Source of the DNA: DASTFY01 sp963813375
GTDB taxonomy: Bacteria; Actinomycetota; Acidimicrobiia; Acidimicrobiales; Ilumatobacteraceae
Length of the DNA stretch: 64,000 bases
Direction of reading: 5' to 3'
Assembly: GCA_963813375.1 (NCBI GenBank)
Contig: CAWEYT010000001.1
Span: 21,505 to 85,504 of the forward strand
A program made the position numbers and the translations under genes. A model generated the notes under the pieces. That model did not search any database. It saw only the letters and a program-made list of their open reading frames with translations, and was not told the origin of the DNA. This document shows positions 18,612-27,083 of this stretch, one piece after another. Every line of letters begins with the position of its first letter. Within the stretch, counting starts at the first letter, position 1.

Positions 18612-19853
18612 TCAGCCAGTTGCCGGCACCGGCTCGAGCGGATCAGGCGAGTACGTGAGTGGGACCACGACGGTCGCCACAGTCCCCGAGCCGTCCCCGA
18701 CGACGGTCAACGCCCCTCCCGCGGCGTCGATCCGCAGCGTCTGCGAATGCAGGCCGATGTGGCCCTCCTCGAGCCGCCGCTGGCGCACCTGCTCCGCGAT
18801 GCCGTGGCCGTCGTCGGCGACGACCAGACGAGCCCGTCCGTCGTGGAGGCCGAGGGAGACGTGGGCGGAGCCTGCGTCGGCGTGTCTGACGACGTTGCTC
18901 AGCAGCTCCCTTGCCGCGCTGAACAACAACGCATCGACGGGCGTTCGCATGCTGTCCGGCCAGTCGTCGACGTCGATCTCCACGGTGAGGTCGTTGCGGG
19001 CTGTCGCAGCCGCGAGGTCGACCAGAGCCCGGGCGAGGCCTGCGCGCTCGAGCACGGCAGGGTGCAGCTCGGAGACGGTCGAGCGCAGCATCCGCGACGA
19101 CTCAGCGAGGGCGTGTTCGATGCGGCCGACCACCTCGTCTGCCGCACCGTGGCGTAGGTCCTCGAGGTCGAGTCGGGCCGCCAGCACGTACTGCAGCGCG
19201 CCGTCGTGCAGGCGTTCGGAGAGGTCCCGGCGCTCGCGCTCCTCCAGGTGCACGAGCTCGTCGAGGAGTCGAGTGCGGTCGTTCAGCAAGCCGCCGATCG
19301 CGGTGACCCTCGACCGCTGGATCCGTGACAGGCCGACGCACGCCGCGCCCACGCTGGCGAGCATGAACGTGCGCAGCGCGATCGACTCCCAGGGTTCGTC
19401 GTTGGCCGACTGGGTCGCCAGGCTGGCGATCAGATAGACGATCACCGTCGGGACGACCACCGCGGCGCAGACCCCCGGCCGCAGTTGCGTGGCCGCCAGC
19501 ACGGGTAGCAGGAAGAAGCCGACGACGAGGACGTACGAGGTCCAGCTCTCGTGGGCGTCGACGCCGGTGACCAGCGTGAGGCCGGCCAGCACGACGAGGT
19601 CCGCGAACAGTCCCAGCCATCCGGAGCGCGCCACTTCGGCGCCGCCTCGCCACGCCCAGCGGGCGAAGACGATCGCCCCGATGGCGTAGGCGGTGACGAT
19701 GCTGTAGTAGGCCGGGACAGCCTGCACCGGTGGGAGCAGGATGATCGTGAGCAACAGGAAGACGACGAGGGCGCCCCGCAGCATCAACTGGAGCCGCACG
19801 CCTCGGTTCGCGTGCTGGAGGACGGCGCCGCTGAGGTCCATCATGGGACCCAT
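18612..19853 (-). CDS. NarL-type (HisKA_3) sensor histidine kinase
   Basis: 413-residue membrane kinase. The N-terminal half has about six hydrophobic helices (from LVVFLLLTIILLPPVQAV to FMLASVGAACVGL). Then comes a HisKA_3 dimerisation domain with RRDLSERLHDGALQ, phospho-acceptor His at about 216, and an HATPase domain with AARELLSNVVRHADA (N box) and VVADDGHGIAE (G1). It is divergent from the response regulator gene, with 50 bp between starts, so the pair is probably co-regulated. No periplasmic sensor domain is visible; the stimulus may be sensed in the membrane. The frame is intact throughout. Confidence 0.9.
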   Translation of the reverse strand: MGPMMDLSGAVLQHANRGVRLQLMLRGALVVFLLLTIILLPPVQAVPAYYSIVTAYAIGAIVFARWAWRGGAEVARSGWLGLFADLVVLAGLTLVTGVDAHESWTSYVLVVGFFLLPVLAATQLRPGVCAAVVVPTVIVYLIASLATQSANDEPWESIALRTFMLASVGAACVGLSRIQRSRVTAIGGLLNDRTRLLDELVHLEERERRDLSERLHDGALQYVLAARLDLEDLRHGAADEVVGRIEHALAESSRMLRSTVSELHPAVLERAGLARALVDLAAATARNDLTVEIDVDDWPDSMRTPVDALLFSAARELLSNVVRHADAGSAHVSLGLHDGRARLVVADDGHGIAEQVRQRRLEEGHIGLHSQTLRIDAAGGALTVVGDGSGTVATVVVPLTYSPDPLEPVPATG

Positions 19854-19903
19854 CCTTCCTTCCTTGGTTGGAAAGGTGAAGGCTTCCGGTTAGGAGGAGC
19901 TCG

Positions 19904-20551
19904 ATGCCAGGCGCGAGTACCCGGGTACGCGTGGTGATCGCCGATGACCACCCGTTCTTCCGGGACGGCGTGAGCAGAGGCCTCGCGCAGGATGGTCGTT
20001 TCCAGATCGTTGCTGAAGCTGAGAACGGCCGTGACGCGCTGGACGCGATCCGTCGTGAACGGCCCGATGTCGCACTCGTCGACCACCAGATGCCCGACCT
20101 CGACGGCTTGGCCGTCGTGCGGGCTGTCGTTCGTGACGAGCTCCCGACGCACGTGCTCGTGTTGTCCGCCCACACAGACAGTGCGCTCGTGTTCGAGGCC
20201 TTGCAGGAGGGTGCCGCCGGCTACCTGCCCAAAGATGCCGGCCGCAGCGAGATCGTCGACGCGGTGCTGAAGGCGGCCCGCGGGGAGCGTGTCGTGCCCG
20301 CCGAGATTGCGAGCGGCCTCGCCGGCGAGATCCGGCTACGCGCCCAGCCGACCGGGCCCGTGCTCTCCAAGCGGGAGCGACAGGTCCTCGACGGCTTCGC
20401 TCGCGGGCGCTCGATACCTCAGGTGGCCGCTGAGCTGCTCATCGGGGTGAGCACGGTCAAGACCCACACCCAGAGGCTGTACGAGAAGCTCGGTGTGTCC
20501 GACCGCGCTGCGGCGGTCGCGGAGGCGATGCGCCGGGGGCTGTTGGACTAG
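19904..20551 (+). CDS. NarL/FixJ-family response regulator
   Basis: 215-residue partner of the divergent kinase. Receiver domain: VVIADDHPFFRDG acidic pocket, phospho-acceptor Asp at about residue 60 in ALVDHQMPDLDG, then VLVLSAHTD and GYLPKDAG with the conserved Lys. The C-terminal LuxR-type helix-turn-helix (LSKRERQVLDGFARGRS, then GVSTVKTHTQRLYEKLGV) spans about 150-195. ATG 19904 is preceded by TAGGAGGAGC. The stop codon lies inside a strong terminator hairpin. The duplicated upstream elements on both sides are plausible targets. Confidence 0.92.
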   Translation: MPGASTRVRVVIADDHPFFRDGVSRGLAQDGRFQIVAEAENGRDALDAIRRERPDVALVDHQMPDLDGLAVVRAVVRDELPTHVLVLSAHTDSALVFEALQEGAAGYLPKDAGRSEIVDAVLKAARGERVVPAEIASGLAGEIRLRAQPTGPVLSKRERQVLDGFARGRSIPQVAAELLIGVSTVKTHTQRLYEKLGVSDRAAAVAEAMRRGLLD

Positions 20552-20561
20552 CCCCCGGCGC
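20530..20561. terminator. Bidirectional hairpin over the response-regulator stop codon
   Basis: A 12-bp perfect stem (20530-20541 with 20550-20561) with an 8-base loop. The TAG of the response regulator (20549-20551) lies at the loop/stem junction, and the convergent secreted-protein gene ends 8 bp away. It should terminate transcription from both sides. Confidence 0.8.
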
Positions 20562-20568
20562 AGCCGCG

Positions 20569-20886
20569 TCAGCACTCCGGCAGGTCCGTCGGAGCGGAGA
20601 TCTTGTCGAGGTGGACGTAGCCGAGGTTGCCGTCCTTCTTGATGAGGAACCAGGTCCCGTTGCCGTCCAGCACCTGGCCGTCCCTGGCGCACAGCGCCTC
20701 CACGGGCTGTCCCTGCGGCAGACCCTTGTGCACCGCATACGAAGTGTCGGACGGGCTGGTGTACGACATCGTGTACTGCTTGATGATGCCGGTCGCTGAA
20801 TCGGCACTGGCGGTGCCGGCCAGACCGGTCACCGTGCCGACGCCGGCGACGGCGGACAGGGTGGCGAGAGCGATGAGCTTGCGCAT
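20569..20886 (-). CDS. Small secreted SH3-like protein
   Basis: 105-residue exported protein. ATG 20886 begins a signal peptide (RKLIALATLSAVAG...GTASADS, cleavage near ASA-DS). The mature part has a bacterial SH3-like pattern: SYTSPSDTSYAVHKGL, QPVEALCARDGQ, GTWFLIKKDGNLGYVHLDKI, ending in a cysteine, so two Cys could form a disulfide. Such proteins are often surface or cell-wall associated. A diverged copy with the same upstream sequence lies on the other side of the two-component genes, so both may belong to its regulon. Confidence 0.75.
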   Translation of the reverse strand: MRKLIALATLSAVAGVGTVTGLAGTASADSATGIIKQYTMSYTSPSDTSYAVHKGLPQGQPVEALCARDGQVLDGNGTWFLIKKDGNLGYVHLDKISAPTDLPEC

Positions 20887-20930
20887 GATGGATGACTCCT
20901 CTGATGTCCGGTCCGGGACGTGTTCCCGAA

Positions 20931-21028
20931 GCCACATTGAGCATGCGGCAGATGACGTCGAGGCGGTATCGAGCGATTGGCCGATCGACCGGATGAGCGC
21001 GATGTCCCCCGATCGGCGGACATCAGCG
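20931..21028 (-). repeat. Upstream element, copy 2, including a 20-bp near-palindrome
   Basis: Partner of the element at 18511-18608, upstream of the intact secreted-protein gene. It contains TGTCCCCCGATCGGCGGACA at 21003-21022, which is palindromic in 18 of 20 positions around CCGATCGG and lies about 117 bp before the start codon. That size suits a dimeric LuxR-type or similar regulator. Confidence 0.6.
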
Positions 21029-21252
21029 CTCAGCGCGGCCAGCCGTCAGTCGTCGCACTCGCGAGCACTAAGTACGACCCCTCGGCCGAGAGGTCGTCCG
21101 GTTGGCCGATGTTCGCGAAGGCTGGCGGGCGCAGGCTGGCCCTATGACGATCTCCTTTGCATCCGAGCGCATCGCCTCCGGCGAGATCACCGACACAGGG
21201 GTGCTCGACGGTGGCCTGAACGGTCAGCGATGACAAGCGCGCCCTGTTGGCC

Positions 21253-21790
21253 TCACAGCTGCAGGGCGGTCAGGCGACCCGGACGATCTTGGGCAGGGTA
21301 GGTGCCGTCGAGGACGGTCGGGCCGGGTTCGTACATGCGCAGGACGGGGCGGAGTCGCGCGGTGTGGAGAGCGGGCTCGCGCGTGTTGCCGCGGTTCGTA
21401 CTGGCGTCGGGCGGAAGTCGCCAGCGGGTGTGGGGAGCCAGTTGGCGGCCTGGTCGCGTTCGGGGGCCTCGGCCTGGAGGTGGATGGTGACCGATCCGTC
21501 GTCGCCGTAGCGGAGCCCGGGAGTGCGGTCGCCGATGGAGTACCGGCTGACGCGAGGTAGAAGTTCGGTGCGTCGTACATGGTCAACGCCAGAGGGCGTG
21601 GGCGGGAGGCGGCGGGTTGAACGTCACCTGGCAGTGCCGGCCGTTGAGGACTTCGCCGTGCTCGTCCTGGTGGATGACTCGTAGTCCCCCACGATGACGA
21701 TCGGGCCTGGCGCGCTGCCGCAGCGGGCGTTGCAGGCCGAACCGTGGCCGGAGGGAGCTCGCCGCCCGGGCCGCCCGGCGCACTCCTTCT
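21253..21790 (-). pseudogene. C-terminal remnant of a DUF1254/DUF1214 protein
   Basis: Read through several frames, this stretch gives the end of a DUF1214 domain: a DYES/HGEVLNGRHCQVTFNPPP segment, then LTMYDAPNFYLAS, SRYSIGDRTPGLRYGDDGS, NWLPTPAGDFRPTP and MYEPGPTVLDGTYP, ending LQL-stop at 21253. The N-terminal DUF1254 and most of the DUF1214 domain are missing: upstream is the 3' end of the alkylsulfatase gene. At least three frame changes are needed. It is a truncated gene or a junction left by a rearrangement. Confidence 0.65.
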
Positions 21791-21832
21791 TGAGGCACAG
21801 CGACAAGGGCAGACAGGCGACCCGTTCGACCG

Positions 21833-23632
21833 CTACGGAGTGACGATCGCGAAGTCGGAGCGGACCGGGTCGAGCACCCCGAGCAACGTCTGCAGGACAC
21901 CGAGGTCCCCGGTGGTGTCCACGCCGTCCAGCCCGGCGCCGCCGAGCAGCCCGAGCAGCTGCGCCTTCGTGAGGCGGAGGGTCAGGTCCGCCGTCCCCGA
22001 CGCCGGATCCACGTTCTGGATGAGGACGCCGTTGGTGAGCTGGGTGCGGTAGGTGTGCCCCAGGTCGGTGACGGTCCAGTCGATGGTGAGGTGCTCCGCC
22101 CACGCTTTCGGGCCGTTCACCCGGATCGCCACCGAGTCGAAGAGCTGGCCGACCGACAGCGCACCGACCATGTCAGGTGAGCTCGTGGAGTCCAGGGCCG
22201 CGGGCTGGACCCCGTTGCGCAGCTCGTACGCCCCCTGGAGGTAGAAGTTCCGCCAGGTGCCGTTCTCCGCGCCGAAGCCGAGCGTGTCGTACACGCCCGC
22301 CAGCAACTTGCGTGCTGCGGTGTTGGTCTCGTCGGCGAAGACCACGTGGTTCAGCAGCTCCGCCGCGAACCGCAAGTCGCCGTGGTCGATGTACCCCTGG
22401 GCCTTCGCCGTCAGGGCGTCGGCGCCGCCGAAGGCGTCGACGTAGCGGGTGCCCCGCTCGACCGGCGGGTGCTGCCACAGGTTGGCGGGATTGCCGTCGA
22501 ACCAGCCCAGGTAGCGCTGGTAGATGGCCTTCACGTTGTGGCTGACCGACCCGTAGTAGCCGTGGGTGTGCCACGCCGCCTCCAGCGCCGGTGGCATCTG
22601 GACCATCTCCGCGATCTCGATGCCCGTGTATCCCTGGTTCATGAGCCGCAACGTCTGATCGTGCAGGTAGGCGTACAGGTCTCGCTGCTGGGAGAGGTAC
22701 GTCACCACGCGGTCGCGACCCCACATGGGCCAGTGGTGCGACGCGAAGGCGACGTCCATGTCGTCGGCGAACAGGTCGATGGCCTCGTTGAGGTAGTGCG
22801 CCCAGATGCGGGCATCGCGCACGACCGCGCCTCGCAGGGTGAGCAGGTTGTGGAGGTTGTGCGTCGCATTCTCGGCCATGCACAGCGCCCGCCGCTCCGG
22901 GAACAGGAAGTTCATCTCGACCGGGCATTCCGTGCCCGGCGTCATCTGGAAGCGGATCAGCACGCCGTCGAGGGTCTCCTCTTGGCCGGTGTGGGTGATC
23001 TCGAGGGTCGGGGGGATGAGTCCGATCGAACCCAACGAGGTCGTCTGGCCCAGGCCCGCGCCGATCTGCCCTCTGGGCCCTTTCTCCAGCTGAGCGCCGT
23101 ACATGTACTCGGCCCGCCGGTTCATGGCGGCACCGGCGTAGACGTTCTCGGCGACGGCCGCGTCCATGAACCCGTGTCCGGCCACGATCGGGACGCCTTC
23201 CCGATAGACCCCGTGCACGCCGCCGAAGTGATCGCCGTGCGCGTGGGTGTAGATGACCGCCGTCACCGCTCGGTCGCCACGATGCTCGCGGTACAGGGCC
23301 AGCGCCGCGGCGGCGGTCTCCTTGGAGATGAGCGGATCGATCACGATCACGCCTTCGTCGCCCTCGACCAGCGTCATGTTCGACAGGTCGAGGCCGCGCA
23401 CCTGGTAGATCCCTTCCGTGACCTCGAACAGGCCCTGCTTGGCGCAGAGCTGGCTCTGACGCCACAGGCTCGGATTCGCCGTCCCCGGGCAGGCGTCGCC
23501 GAGGAACGAGTAGGCGTCGTTGTCCCACACGACCCGTCCGTCGTCCGCCGACACGACGCACGGATCCATCGCGCCGACGAACCCCCTCTCCGCATCCTCG
23601 AAATCGGTCGTGTCATCGAAGGGGGGAGCCAT
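21833..23632 (-). CDS. SdsA/YjcS-type alkylsulfatase (metallo-beta-lactamase fold)
   Basis: About 599 residues in one intact frame. The metallo-beta-lactamase motif is IYTHAHGDHFGG at about residue 130, with further ligands in CMAENATHNLHNL and AFASHHWPMWG. The alkylsulfatase dimerisation region (GYYGSVSHNVKAIYQRYLGWFDGNPANLW, given here only as its type) and the C-terminal SCP2-like domain (ending about SDFAIVTP) complete the family architecture. ATG 23632 (MAPPFDDT) is chosen; the open frame runs farther upstream but that part lacks similarity. No signal peptide is visible from this start. It should hydrolyse primary or secondary alkyl sulfates such as surfactants. Confidence 0.88.
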   Translation of the reverse strand: MAPPFDDTTDFEDAERGFVGAMDPCVVSADDGRVVWDNDAYSFLGDACPGTANPSLWRQSQLCAKQGLFEVTEGIYQVRGLDLSNMTLVEGDEGVIVIDPLISKETAAAALALYREHRGDRAVTAVIYTHAHGDHFGGVHGVYREGVPIVAGHGFMDAAVAENVYAGAAMNRRAEYMYGAQLEKGPRGQIGAGLGQTTSLGSIGLIPPTLEITHTGQEETLDGVLIRFQMTPGTECPVEMNFLFPERRALCMAENATHNLHNLLTLRGAVVRDARIWAHYLNEAIDLFADDMDVAFASHHWPMWGRDRVVTYLSQQRDLYAYLHDQTLRLMNQGYTGIEIAEMVQMPPALEAAWHTHGYYGSVSHNVKAIYQRYLGWFDGNPANLWQHPPVERGTRYVDAFGGADALTAKAQGYIDHGDLRFAAELLNHVVFADETNTAARKLLAGVYDTLGFGAENGTWRNFYLQGAYELRNGVQPAALDSTSSPDMVGALSVGQLFDSVAIRVNGPKAWAEHLTIDWTVTDLGHTYRTQLTNGVLIQNVDPASGTADLTLRLTKAQLLGLLGGAGLDGVDTTGDLGVLQTLLGVLDPVRSDFAIVTP

Positions 23633-23815
23633 GCGCCATCTTGACATTCCGGTGGCGCGCGACTCATGCGCAGACCGACCGGGGGTGTACGGTGGTCGTT
23701 GACACGACGAATGACCCGAACGTGTCCGGCCCCTGCTCATCGGCAGGGCCGAGGATGCGTTGCTCCAAACCCTGGTGGCGCTAGTCAGAAGCCCGCCGAC
23801 GGGTAGGAGCAACCG

Positions 23816-24535
23816 ATGTCAGCCGTCGCTATCCCCTTCGTCGAACCTGTCGATTCGTCGTGGCGGATGAACCCGTCGAAGGTGTCGGTGGTCAGGGCCG
23901 TGGGGCGCCGGATGGTGCCCTACGTCATCGAGGCCACGCTCATCCCGACGGCGCTCTTCTACGCGTTCCTCATCACGTTCGAGCTCAAGTGGGCGATCGT
24001 CGCCGCGCTCGGTTGGACCTACGCCGCGCTGGGACGCCGGATCGTCGGCGGCCGTCCGATTCCTGGCCTGCTGGTACTCGCCACGCTGGGGATCTCGCTG
24101 CGCACCGTGATCTACCTCCTCAGTGGCAACGACTTCGTGTACTTCTTCCAGCCGATCATGCGCACGGTGGCCACCGCCGCCATGTTCGCCCTCTCCGTGC
24201 GCATCGGCCGGCCACTCATCGCCCGGTTCGCATCCGACTTCTGCCCGCTCAGCCCTGATCTCCAGATCCGGCCGGCGATCATCCGGTTGTTCCGCCGGCT
24301 GACGTACTTGTGGGCCGGGGTCAACGCCCTCGCCGCCGCGGTGACGTTGACACTGCTCTTGACGCTGCCCGTCGCCGTCTTCGTCGGCACGGCCACGGTG
24401 TCGGCGTGGGTCATCACGTGCAGCGGCGTCGTGCTCACGGTGTCGGCCTCGGTCCGCACGGCACGGAGCGAAGGGCTGCACACCGCGGTGGGCCCGAACG
24501 GAAGACTGCACGCCTACACCACCCCGGCCGGCTGA
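23816..24535 (+). CDS. Multipass membrane protein of the VC0807/DUF3159-like type
   Basis: 239 residues, ATG 23816 with TAGGAG at 23804-23809. About six hydrophobic segments, for example LIPTALFYAFLITF, WAIVAALGWTYAALGRRIVGGR and VTLTLLLTLPVAVFVGTA. The GWTYAALGRRIVGGRPIPGLLVL loop is typical of intracellular-septation-like/VC0807 membrane proteins. No catalytic motif. It lies 5 bp before the desaturase gene and is probably co-transcribed with it. Confidence 0.65.
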   Translation: MSAVAIPFVEPVDSSWRMNPSKVSVVRAVGRRMVPYVIEATLIPTALFYAFLITFELKWAIVAALGWTYAALGRRIVGGRPIPGLLVLATLGISLRTVIYLLSGNDFVYFFQPIMRTVATAAMFALSVRIGRPLIARFASDFCPLSPDLQIRPAIIRLFRRLTYLWAGVNALAAAVTLTLLLTLPVAVFVGTATVSAWVITCSGVVLTVSASVRTARSEGLHTAVGPNGRLHAYTTPAG

Positions 24536-24540
24536 GCACG

Positions 24541-25528
24541 ATGACGCTCGAGCTCATGTCCCCGCCCGGTCCGGCAGCTCCTCCCGTCGAGGAGGACGAG
24601 CGCCCACCCGGGTTCGTCGGGAGGGCGGTCACCGCCTTGTTCGTCGGGGTCCCGTTCCTCGCCCTCGTGTTCGGCGTGATCCGCTTCTGGGGCCGCGGCA
24701 TCCACCTCCGGGACGTGCTCCTCGCGGCGGTGCTCTACCTGTTCATCGGTCACGGCATCTCGATCGGCTTCCATCGTCTCCTCGCCCACGGGTCGTTCGT
24801 CGCCCGCCGACCGCTCAAGCTCGTCCTCGTCTCGCTCGGCTCGATGGCGTATGAGGGGGGACCGATCGGTTGGGTGGCGAACCACCGCCAGCACCACGTC
24901 TTCGCTGACACGGCTGCGGATCCGCACTCTCCGCAACTCCACGGTGGCGGCGTCCGGGGCCAGTTGAAGGGACTGTGGCACGCCCACCTCGGCTGGCTGT
25001 TCACCGCCCAGCGCACACCGTCGGAGCGCCATGCCGTCGACCTGCTCGCCGACCGCGACATCGTCGTGATCGACAGGCTCTTCCCGGTGTTCTGCGTCGT
25101 GTCGCTCGCGTTGCCGTTCGGGTTGGGGTGGCTGCTCGGCGGCACCGCTCGGAGCCGCCCTCAGCGCGCTCTTCTGGGCCGGCCTCGTCCGAGTCTGCGT
25201 GTTGCACCACGCGACGTGGAGCATCAACTCGCTGTGCCACATGTTCGGCCGACGACCTTTCGCGACGAAGGACCGCAGCAGCAACGTCGCCGCCCTCGCC
25301 ATCGTCAGCATGGGTGAGTCCTGGCACAACGGCCACCACGCCTTCCCGCGCTCCGCCCGTCACGGACTGCTGCGCGGCCAGTGGGACTCCTCGGCGGTGC
25401 TCATCCGTGCGTTCGAGCGGATGACGTTGCTGCACGACGTGCACTGGCCGACGCCCGAGGCGGTCCAGAAGCCGCCGTCTCACCAACGGTCGGCGGCGCC
25501 GAGACGAACGCGGGTCCGTGAGCCATGA
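24541..25528 (+). CDS. Acyl-lipid/acyl-CoA delta-9-type fatty acid desaturase
   Basis: Membrane di-iron desaturase of about 328 residues. The three histidine boxes are all present: GFHRLLAH, ANHRQHHVF and ESWHNGHHAFPRSARHG. Helical segments lie between them. A frame change near 25145 separates box 2 from box 3; the C-terminus resumes as VLHHATWSINSLCHMFG. It ends ATGA-coupled to a GAF-ANTAR gene. It probably introduces a double bond in membrane fatty acids using a ferredoxin or cytochrome electron donor. Confidence 0.88.
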
Positions 25529-26253
25529 CTGGCGAACGGCGGCTACGGATACTCGCCCGGCTCTCCGGCATCGCCGCTCCCGAGCTGGAGACGAAGCGGC
25601 TGTGCGAGGTCTGCGCCGACGTCACGGCCATGGATGGCGCCGGGATCATGCTGATGTCCGGTGACGTGCCACTCACCTCCTCGGTGTGCGCCACCGATAG
25701 GGTGAGCGCGCTCATCGAGCAACTGCAGCACGACCTCGGGGAGGGTCCCTGCGTGGACGCCTACCACGAGGACCGACCCGTGCTCGAATCCGATCTCGCT
25801 GAACCCGTCAACCCGCGGTGGCTCGCGTTCGCCGGGCCGGTCCTCGAGGCGGGCGTGCGGGCGGTGTTCGGCTTTCCTCTTCATGTGGGAGCGGTGCGCC
25901 TCGGGGCGCTCAATCTGTACCGCGACCGACCAGGGCCGCTCACCGACGAACAGCACGCGGACGCGCTGGTCATGGCCGACGTCGCCGCCCAGGCAGTCCT
26001 CGTGCTGCAGGCGAACGCGCCGCCCGGGCAGTTGGCCACCGCGCTGGAGGCGAGCGCCGACTTCCAGTACGTGGTGCACCAGGCCGCCGGCATGGTCGCC
26101 GTGCAGCTCGACGTCAGCGTCGCCGAGGCGCTCATTCGACTGAGGGCGTACGCCTTCGGCAACGGCCGTCCCCTCGCGGACGTGGCTCGCGATGTGGTGG
26201 CCAGAAGGCTGCGATTCGATGCAGGAAGCGGCGAGAACGACCGCCCGTCGTGA
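25525..26253 (+). CDS. GAF-ANTAR RNA-binding antiterminator
   Basis: 242 residues, start in the ATGA overlap with the desaturase. GAF domain about 20-160 (DGAGIMLMSGDVPLTSSVCATD, GEGPCVDAYHEDRPVL, and GALNLYRDRPGPL), then an ANTAR helix bundle (VVHQAAGMVAVQLDVSVAEAL, RLRAYAFGNGRPLADVARDV). ANTAR proteins bind dual hexaloop RNA hairpins and stop premature termination. Coupling to the desaturase suggests control of membrane-lipid genes by a small ligand or redox signal. Confidence 0.88.
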   Translation: MTGERRLRILARLSGIAAPELETKRLCEVCADVTAMDGAGIMLMSGDVPLTSSVCATDRVSALIEQLQHDLGEGPCVDAYHEDRPVLESDLAEPVNPRWLAFAGPVLEAGVRAVFGFPLHVGAVRLGALNLYRDRPGPLTDEQHADALVMADVAAQAVLVLQANAPPGQLATALEASADFQYVVHQAAGMVAVQLDVSVAEALIRLRAYAFGNGRPLADVARDVVARRLRFDAGSGENDRPS

Positions 26254-26261
26254 GCGCGCCC

Positions 26262-26291
26262 GTCGGCGGACACCGGCCGCCGTCCGCCGAC
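26262..26291. terminator. 10-bp perfect hairpin between the two ANTAR genes
   Basis: GTCGGCGGAC (26262-26271) pairs perfectly with 26282-26291 across a 10-base loop. It follows the first ANTAR gene by 9 bp. It may be a simple terminator, or an attenuator in the leader of the second ANTAR gene. Confidence 0.6.
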
Positions 26292-26340
26292 CAGCCACGG
26301 TTGTAACCTCCGCTCGGAGGGTCTCGAGACTGGAGATCGC

Positions 26341-27083
26341 ATGGCAAGAGAAGTGGCGCTGGCCAGGACATTGGTGGAGCTGGCCGATACGCTCGTTGCC
26401 GATTTCGACGTCGTGGAACTGCTGACACTTGCTCGCGGACCGTTGCGTCGACGTGCTCGACGTCGGAGCAGCCGGTCTCATGCTGGCCGCACCGAACGGT
26501 GACCTGCGAGTGATGGCTTCGTCCAGCGAGACCGTGCGCGTGCTGGAGCTGTTCGAGCTGCAATCGGAGGAAGGCCCTTGCCTCGACTGCTACCGGACGG
26601 GCCAACCAGTCGTGAACCAGGACCTCGCCACGGTCGACGGTCGCTGGCCCCGATTCGTGGCCGAGGCCGCTGGCCGCCGGCTTCCACTCGGTCCACGCGT
26701 TGCCGATGCGGCTGCGCGGCACGGTCATCGGTGCCCTCAACCTGTTCCACATCGACCCAGGGGAGATGCGCCAAGCAGACGTGGAGGCGGCCCAGGCGCT
26801 CGCCGACGTCGCCACCATCGCCATCCTCCAGCACCGCGCCACGCTGGAGGTTCAGGTCCTCAACGAACGGCTCAACCAGGCTCTGAACAGCCGCATCGTC
26901 ATCGAACAGGCGAAAGGGATGGTCGCCGAGCGGGAAGGGGTCGACATGGAGGAGGCGTTTGTTGCGTTGCGCAGCTACGCCCGTAACCACAACCTCCGGC
27001 TGGCCGACGTCGCCCGTGACGTCATCGCCGGCACCCTGACCGCGGTGAGGCTCGATCGTCCGCGTCCTGGCACCTCAGCCTGA
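26341..27083 (+). CDS. Second GAF-ANTAR antiterminator
   Basis: About 247 residues. The N-terminus (AREVALARTLVELADTLVADFD) is at ATG 26341. The GAF domain is recognised from CVDVLDVGAAGLMLAAPNGD, EEGPCLDCYRTGQPV and GTVIGALNLFHIDPG. The ANTAR domain is clear: SRIVIEQAKGMVAEREGVDM, then EEAFVALRSYARNHNLRLADVARDV. Frame changes lie near 26425 and 26675. It overlaps the 3' end of the convergent hydrolase gene by 9 bp. Confidence 0.85.

Noticed and set aside
21144..21233. A 29-residue plus-strand frame between the secreted-protein upstream element and the DUF1214 remnant
   Set aside because: Too short, without a ribosome binding site or recognisable sequence.
23641..23710. Two TTGACA boxes upstream of the alkylsulfatase and membrane-protein genes
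   Set aside because: No -10 box at proper spacing could be found for either strand, so no promoter is called.
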